DNA from: Alistipes sp.
GTDB taxonomy: Bacteria > Bacteroidota > Bacteroidia > Bacteroidales > Rikenellaceae
Length of the DNA: 64,000 nucleotides
Reading direction: 5' to 3'
Assembly (NCBI GenBank): GCA_017416915.1
Contig: JAFQAN010000016.1
Location: forward strand, 1-64,000
Part shown: positions 60,077 to 64,000 of the stretch, one piece after another
How the letters are laid out: every line of letters begins with the position of its first letter
Position numbering within the stretch: the first letter of the stretch is position 1
Notes under the pieces: generated by a model
The model's database searches: none
Told to the model about the DNA's origin: nothing
The model's input: the letters and a program-made list of their open reading frames with translations, nothing else
Made by a program: the position numbers and the translations under genes

Positions 60077-61090
60077 TTACTCCTCGTCCCTGATAGGTAT
60101 GGCGATAAGACGCTCGCCAAGCTTAACGCGGCATACACCATTGCGTGGCTCAAAGCCCATATCGTAGAGCGGCGGAATGACCCACTCGTAGCCACGACGG
60201 TAGCCCCATAGGTGGTAGTGGTGGTCCAACTCGACATCAGACGACACGCTGTCTGCGGCGGGGCGCAGAGCGTACTCCAAATACTCTTTAAGCTCGAAGA
60301 TGCCGAGGTAGTGCGACCTCACGGAGTAGGCTATGCGGTAGTGTGCAGCATCGCCACGCTCCTCAAAGATGCGTAGGGCATGCTCCATAGCTTTGTCGCT
60401 CTTGGTAATCACATCCTTAGGCTCGAAAAGTGTCTTATCTTCGCGTATATAACGCTCCATCGTCTCGCGGTCGTGAGCGAGGGCGGCAAGAGCCGTAGAT
60501 ATTATGGCTATTGGGAAGTCGTCGATAAGCTTCGAGTTGTAGTGAGGAGTGCGGCGCGGATGGCGATACTCCTCGGTGCCAAGCTCCTCGGCGGGCTGAT
60601 TGTTTAGCTCCAAGTCCCACGCGCCGTCGAAGTCGATTAGCTCCATTTCTCCGTCGGGACGTACTATGATGTTTTCGGGCTTTATGTCGCCGTGCGCACC
60701 GTCAGCCGCCAATGTGCGGCAAGCTAAACGGTCGAAAGCTTGGCTTAGTGCCTTATAGTCGGATGTGGGGTTGCCTATGTATGTGTCGAGCGGCTGACCC
60801 TCTACCCACGGCGTCAGGACGATGTCGATATACTCGATGCGCCCAGCCATAGTATATACGCCCAACTCCTTGCGCATATATGCCGAGCCATAAATGTAGG
60901 CGGTATTACGCTTGGGGCGGAAGTAGCACTTTACCAGATAGCGACCCTCGCGACCCATCACACGGCATCGTGCTGTAACGGTATTGTTACCTACGGCGAT
61001 GGTATCCTCATCCACCCATATCTGGTCGAGTGTCCGCAGATATTTGACATTCGACAATAGGGTATTTCGTATTGCGATACAATCGACCAT
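60077..61090 (-). CDS. Protein-kinase-like protein with C-terminal WG repeat
   Basis: The ATG at 61090 gives 337 residues. The longer frame starts before the promoter and is rejected. The kinase-like fold has ARCRVMGREGRYLVKCYF with the likely ATP-binding Lys, the catalytic loop HGDIKPENIIV, and LIDFDGAWD as the DFG-equivalent DFD. GTEEYRHPR resembles the activation-segment end. The final ~45 residues, with YHLWGYRRGYEWVIPPLYDMGFEPRNG, look like a WG (KWG) repeat. Substrates are unknown. It has a clear promoter (61111-61142) and stands alone. Confidence 0.75.
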   Translation of the reverse strand: MVDCIAIRNTLLSNVKYLRTLDQIWVDEDTIAVGNNTVTARCRVMGREGRYLVKCYFRPKRNTAYIYGSAYMRKELGVYTMAGRIEYIDIVLTPWVEGQPLDTYIGNPTSDYKALSQAFDRLACRTLAADGAHGDIKPENIIVRPDGEMELIDFDGAWDLELNNQPAEELGTEEYRHPRRTPHYNSKLIDDFPIAIISTALAALAHDRETMERYIREDKTLFEPKDVITKSDKAMEHALRIFEERGDAAHYRIAYSVRSHYLGIFELKEYLEYALRPAADSVSSDVELDHHYHLWGYRRGYEWVIPPLYDMGFEPRNGVCRVKLGERLIAIPIRDEE

Positions 61091-61110
61091 AGGAACAATG
61101 ATTTGCAAAA

Positions 61111-61142
61111 CAAAGGTACGAATATTTAGCCCGAATAGCAAA
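61111..61142 (-). promoter_or_regulatory. Kinase-gene promoter (TTTG-N20-TACCTTTG)
   Basis: On the minus strand TTTG (61139-61142) and TACCTTTG (61111-61118) are 20 nt apart. The ATG at 61090 lies 20 nt downstream, which fixes the start. Confidence 0.75.
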
Positions 61143-61187
61143 TCTTTCCTCAATGATTTGGAGTTATGGGCAGATATAAACAAAAAA

Positions 61188-61210
61188 GCGTTGCGAGAAT
61201 ATCGCAACGC
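61188..61210. terminator. Terminator of the small membrane-protein gene at 61235
   Basis: GCGTTGCGA (61188-61196) and TCGCAACGC (61202-61210) form a perfect 9-bp stem with a 5-nt loop. T tracts occur on both sides, so it may work in either direction. Confidence 0.8.
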
Positions 61211-61234
61211 CTTTTTGCTACAATAGCTAAATAT

Positions 61235-61633
61235 TTACATAATATCTTCGTTAGCCATAAAATAGAACTGCTTTGCAAATAGGTCGTAGCTGTTCAGTTT
61301 GGTAAATACCTCGGGAAACGACCAACCATAGTACTCGCAACGTTTAACCCATATATCGTATTTATTGGCATATTTCTCTGACTTGTTTTCGGGATAATCT
61401 ACCAAGCGCGCTACCGCCATAAAGTCGCTATATATCATATCTTGAAGTTCCTTGTCAAATGTTGGAGACTTTGTGGCAGATAGATATAGGAGCTTATCCA
61501 TCTTTGACTCCTTATTGCCATTAATCTTCTCCAATATTGCCTCTACATTGCTGCATAAGGTCCAAAATTTGACAATGAGAAGTATGCTTAAAACGATGCT
61601 TGCGATGTATAACAAAATAATAATAAAATCCAT
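61235..61633 (-). CDS. Small membrane protein, unknown
   Basis: The 132-residue protein has an N-terminal membrane helix (about 3-25, IIILLYIASIVLSILLIVKF) and a soluble helical part with SKMDKLLYLSATKSPTFDKELQDM and a Tyr/Trp-rich end. I recognise no family. The gene is AT-rich. It lies 22 nt downstream of the nucleotidyltransferase gene on the same strand and ends at a terminator. Confidence 0.6.
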   Translation of the reverse strand: MDFIIILLYIASIVLSILLIVKFWTLCSNVEAILEKINGNKESKMDKLLYLSATKSPTFDKELQDMIYSDFMAVARLVDYPENKSEKYANKYDIWVKRCEYYGWSFPEVFTKLNSYDLFAKQFYFMANEDIM

Positions 61634-61654
61634 ATCGTAATAATTTTAGTTATT

Positions 61655-62761
61655 CTACCTTAGTGTCTTTGGCTTTAAGAGGTGGCTATATACCTGCACA
61701 ATAAACGTGTGGAAAAGTCCTTCACGATGCACCAAGCGGTGCTTCCAGCGGTTTGCCCACCAACGGCGAAACTTGAATACAAGGCGTTTTAGGATGTTGC
61801 CCTTTGGCGCCTTCTCCGAGAACTCGGGTGATATGATGTCGCCCAAGACGCGCTCTTCGAGAGCCGCGTTGCGTTCAAAGTCGGGGACATACTCCTTCGC
61901 CAACCCGAAATGGTCGATAGATATGGCGTTGAGCGAGTCGAGGAACTTGTGCATATTCATCTCGCGGGCGTAGTTGCTGAGCCACACCCAATCAACCTCA
62001 GCGTGGTAGCGCTTGACAAATAGCGCCCAGTCGATAACCTGGCGGAAGTTTAGCTCCGTAGAGGCGAAGTGCGATGCGGCGTGGCGCAACAAAAAGAGGG
62101 CATTGAGGTTGGGCGATGGAAGATATACCGCCGAGCTACCTACCTCGACAACCTCGCCCTTGTCCTCGTTGGCAAGGCGTTTTAGCTCGCGCTCGATATG
62201 CTTGCTCGACGTGTGGGCGTGGATATTGATGAAGTCGTAGTGGTTCTCGATGAGGATGCCGTTGATTACGAAGGTGGTGTGATGATGCACATCCTCGTCA
62301 ATCTTAATGCCTTTCTCTTCGCGTAATAATCTGTCCGCCCGCTCCTGCTCGCCATATAGCCAGATGTCAATGTCGCCGCACTCGCGATGCTCAGGAGTAG
62401 GGTATAGGAGGCTTATGCCATAGCCTTTGAGTAGCATCATACGAATATCGTGGCTCTTGTAAAATGCAGCGAGCTTGCTAATAAGAGCCTCTTGGCGACG
62501 ATAGCGCTTGACGATATTGTCGATGCTGAGTGCCCATTGCAATTTCACCGTGCGTTCAGGTAGTTGCTCGGTGCAGAGCAGACCTTCATTGGCAAGTTGT
62601 TCGATACCCTCCCACGCGATAGCGATAACGCCCTGCTTAGCAGCAAGTTTGAAGATGTCGGTCCAGTCGATGCGCTCGACGGGTTGCCAACGCTCGGTAC
62701 TCTTTGTCAGTGCAACAAAGATGATGTTTATCAGTATTTTCGCCGTATCGTTACTTCTCAC
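61655..62761 (-). CDS. Nucleotidyltransferase-fold protein (NTP_transf_5-like)
   Basis: The 368-residue protein starts at GTG 62761, overlapping the aminotransferase stop by one base (TAGTG). The core LLKGYGISLLYPTPEHRECGDIDIWLYG (about 119-146) holds a GxS-like and DxD nucleotidyltransferase motif. HHHTTFVINGILIENHYDF follows, and a basic helical C terminus (RRWWANRWKHR). Such proteins occur in Bacteroidota glycan and lipopeptide loci, and the function is unknown. With the DegT aminotransferase it suggests surface polysaccharide synthesis. Confidence 0.8.
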   Translation of the reverse strand: MRSNDTAKILINIIFVALTKSTERWQPVERIDWTDIFKLAAKQGVIAIAWEGIEQLANEGLLCTEQLPERTVKLQWALSIDNIVKRYRRQEALISKLAAFYKSHDIRMMLLKGYGISLLYPTPEHRECGDIDIWLYGEQERADRLLREEKGIKIDEDVHHHTTFVINGILIENHYDFINIHAHTSSKHIERELKRLANEDKGEVVEVGSSAVYLPSPNLNALFLLRHAASHFASTELNFRQVIDWALFVKRYHAEVDWVWLSNYAREMNMHKFLDSLNAISIDHFGLAKEYVPDFERNAALEERVLGDIISPEFSEKAPKGNILKRLVFKFRRWWANRWKHRLVHREGLFHTFIVQVYSHLLKPKTLR

Positions 62762-64000
62762 TATCGTACAATGTTAGCCTTGATCTGCTCGACAATATAA
62801 CGTGCATCATCATCGCTTACACACGGACCGCTGGGAAGACACATACCTTGTTCGAAGAGCCTCTCACTTACTCCATTGGTGTAGGCGGGTGCATTTGCAA
62901 AAACAGGCTGTTTATGCATAGGTTTCCACAGAGGACGTGCCTCAATGCCAGCCTTGTCGAGAGCAATGCGCAGTGCCTCAACATTGGCGTTAGGCTCGCA
63001 GTCGGTATGTAGTGATGACGCGGCGTGAACAACGCTTCCTGCACCACCAACAGCACCCTGCACGGCAGTATCGTATGCATGCTCCTGACCTATAACCTTC
63101 AAATTGGGGTCGATAACGATAGTGTTTAGCCAGTAGTTACTATCGTATCTCTCAGATGGGTTTTCGTGTAACGTAATACCCTCGACATCAGCTAAAAGCT
63201 CTCTATATACATCGCAAAGGTGCTTGTGGTGTGCGATGTGATCAGCGGCTACGGTCATCTGTCCACGACCGATACCTGCGCATATATTGGACATGCGGTA
63301 GTTGTAGCCTATGTGTTCGTGCTGATAGTATGGGTACGCCTCGCGAGCTTGTGTAGCGTAGAACATAATCTCGTTCTTAGCGGCGTTGTCTTCGCAGATG
63401 AGCGCGCCACCTCCCGAGGTGGTAATCATCTTGTTGCCGTTGAACGAGAGTACGCCGTACTTGCCAAATGTGCCACATACCTTGCCATCATATTTAGATC
63501 CGAAGCCCTCGGCAGCATCCTCAATGACAGGAATGTCGTATTTGCGGCTTATTGCCATAATCTCATCAATTTTTGCTGGCATACCGTAGAGATAGACAGG
63601 AACAATAGCCTTTGGCTTCTTGCCAGTTTTTTCGATGCGGTCGATGATTGCCTTTTCCAGGAGTACAGGGTCCATATTCCAAGTCTCCTCTTCCGAGTCG
63701 ATGAATATGGGTGTTGCTCCGAGGTATGTGATAGGATTTGCCGAGGCGCAGAATGTGAAAGACTGACATAATACCTCATCGCCAGCTCCAACGCCACACG
63801 CAATAAGGGCGAGATGAACGGCGGCTGTACCAGCCGAGAGAGCAACAACTTTCTTATCTTCGCCGACGAACTTTTCGAGGTCTGCCTCAAAGCCGTTCAC
63901 ATTAGGACCAAGGGGTACTACCCAGTTAGTGTCAAATGCCTCTTGTATAAACTTTTGTTCCTCGCCCGACATATGTGCCAAGCAGAGGTAGATTCTATTT
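62761..64000 (-). CDS. DegT/DnrJ/EryC1/StrS sugar aminotransferase (5' end outside the window)
   Basis: The frame stays open to the window edge. NRIYLCLAHMSGEEQKFI matches the usual N terminus, so the real start lies beyond 64000. About 412 residues are present. The PLP enzyme moves an amino group onto a keto-sugar. LSAGTAAVHLAL, CQSFTFCASANPITYLGATPIFID and the PLP Lys in SFNGNKMITTSGGG are visible, as is YNYRMSNICAGIGRGQM. It precedes the nucleotidyltransferase gene. Likely part of a capsule or O-antigen locus continuing past the window. Confidence 0.92.
   Translation of the reverse strand, partial: NRIYLCLAHMSGEEQKFIQEAFDTNWVVPLGPNVNGFEADLEKFVGEDKKVVALSAGTAAVHLALIACGVGAGDEVLCQSFTFCASANPITYLGATPIFIDSEEETWNMDPVLLEKAIIDRIEKTGKKPKAIVPVYLYGMPAKIDEIMAISRKYDIPVIEDAAEGFGSKYDGKVCGTFGKYGVLSFNGNKMITTSGGGALICEDNAAKNEIMFYATQAREAYPYYQHEHIGYNYRMSNICAGIGRGQMTVAADHIAHHKHLCDVYRELLADVEGITLHENPSERYDSNYWLNTIVIDPNLKVIGQEHAYDTAVQGAVGGAGSVVHAASSLHTDCEPNANVEALRIALDKAGIEARPLWKPMHKQPVFANAPAYTNGVSERLFEQGMCLPSGPCVSDDDARYIVEQIKANIVR

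Overview
The window looks like a chromosomal segment from a Bacteroidales bacterium, most likely Rikenellaceae (Alistipes-like). The reasons are the Bacteroidota promoter form (TTTTG or TTG, about 19-21 nt, then TAnnTTTG) in front of many genes, the lack of strong Shine-Dalgarno sequences, typical lipoprotein signals, and many Bacteroidota-type families (DUF4199, DUF4293, DUF3244, DUF3109, GIN-domain proteins, AddAB-type nucleases, KorAB with PPDK). The genus is an inference from style, not a search result. Most of the window is ordinary core genome with moderate GC. The stretch from about 55.3 to 58.7 kb is clearly more AT-rich.

Layout. 0-3.2 kb: SRP RNA on the minus strand, divergent from mltG, DUF4199, a family 2 glycosyltransferase and DUF4293. 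3.3-5.3 kb: tRNA-Leu(CAA), then umuD-umuC on the minus strand. 5.4-12.8 kb: a GH3-GH2 glycosidase operon, a small DUF3244 lipoprotein and a membrane TPR/HTH regulator. 12.9-19.0 kb: 2-oxoacid:ferredoxin oxidoreductase (korA-korB) and pyruvate phosphate dikinase. 19.1-24.3 kb: folE-mnmA plus a degenerate EEP-fold protein, rpsP-rimM, hsp20, and two small Cys-rich membrane proteins. 24.5-34.6 kb: trkA, a pair of structured repeats, deoxynucleoside kinase, rRNA methyltransferase, MerR, Nif3, a zinc-ribbon coiled-coil protein, then yicC-gmk-nadD-DUF3109-M23/LysM. 34.7-37.9 kb: zinc ABC transporter parts (no permease), a flavodiiron protein and tRNA-Leu(TAA). 38.0-50.9 kb: a long minus-strand run of ispF, a signal-peptidase-like protein, an HprK-like kinase, an ABC exporter, addA, addB, a GIN-domain protein, a HAD phosphatase and two M23 paralogues. 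51-55.2 kb: alaS and gpmI. 55.3-58.8 kb: a small membrane protein, a large BspA-type leucine-rich-repeat lipoprotein, a candidate structured RNA, and two foldback palindromes built on the end of tRNA-Ala. 58.8-64 kb: a WYL regulator with a palindromic site, a Cys-rich mini-protein, a protein kinase with a WG repeat, and the end of a sugar-aminotransferase/nucleotidyltransferase locus.

The most interesting parts lie between and beside genes. They are (1) two tandem ~130-nt foldback elements after trkA that keep their hairpins by compensatory changes; (2) a ~170-nt segmented long-stem element upstream of the BspA-like gene; (3) 41-bp identical repeats that pair with the 3' end of tRNA-Ala; and (4) an ABC exporter, HprK-like kinase and Ser/His peptidase cassette that resembles peptide-maturation machinery but has no visible precursor. 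Stable-RNA and ribosomal-protein promoters here share a strict TTTTG-N19-TAnnTTTG form.
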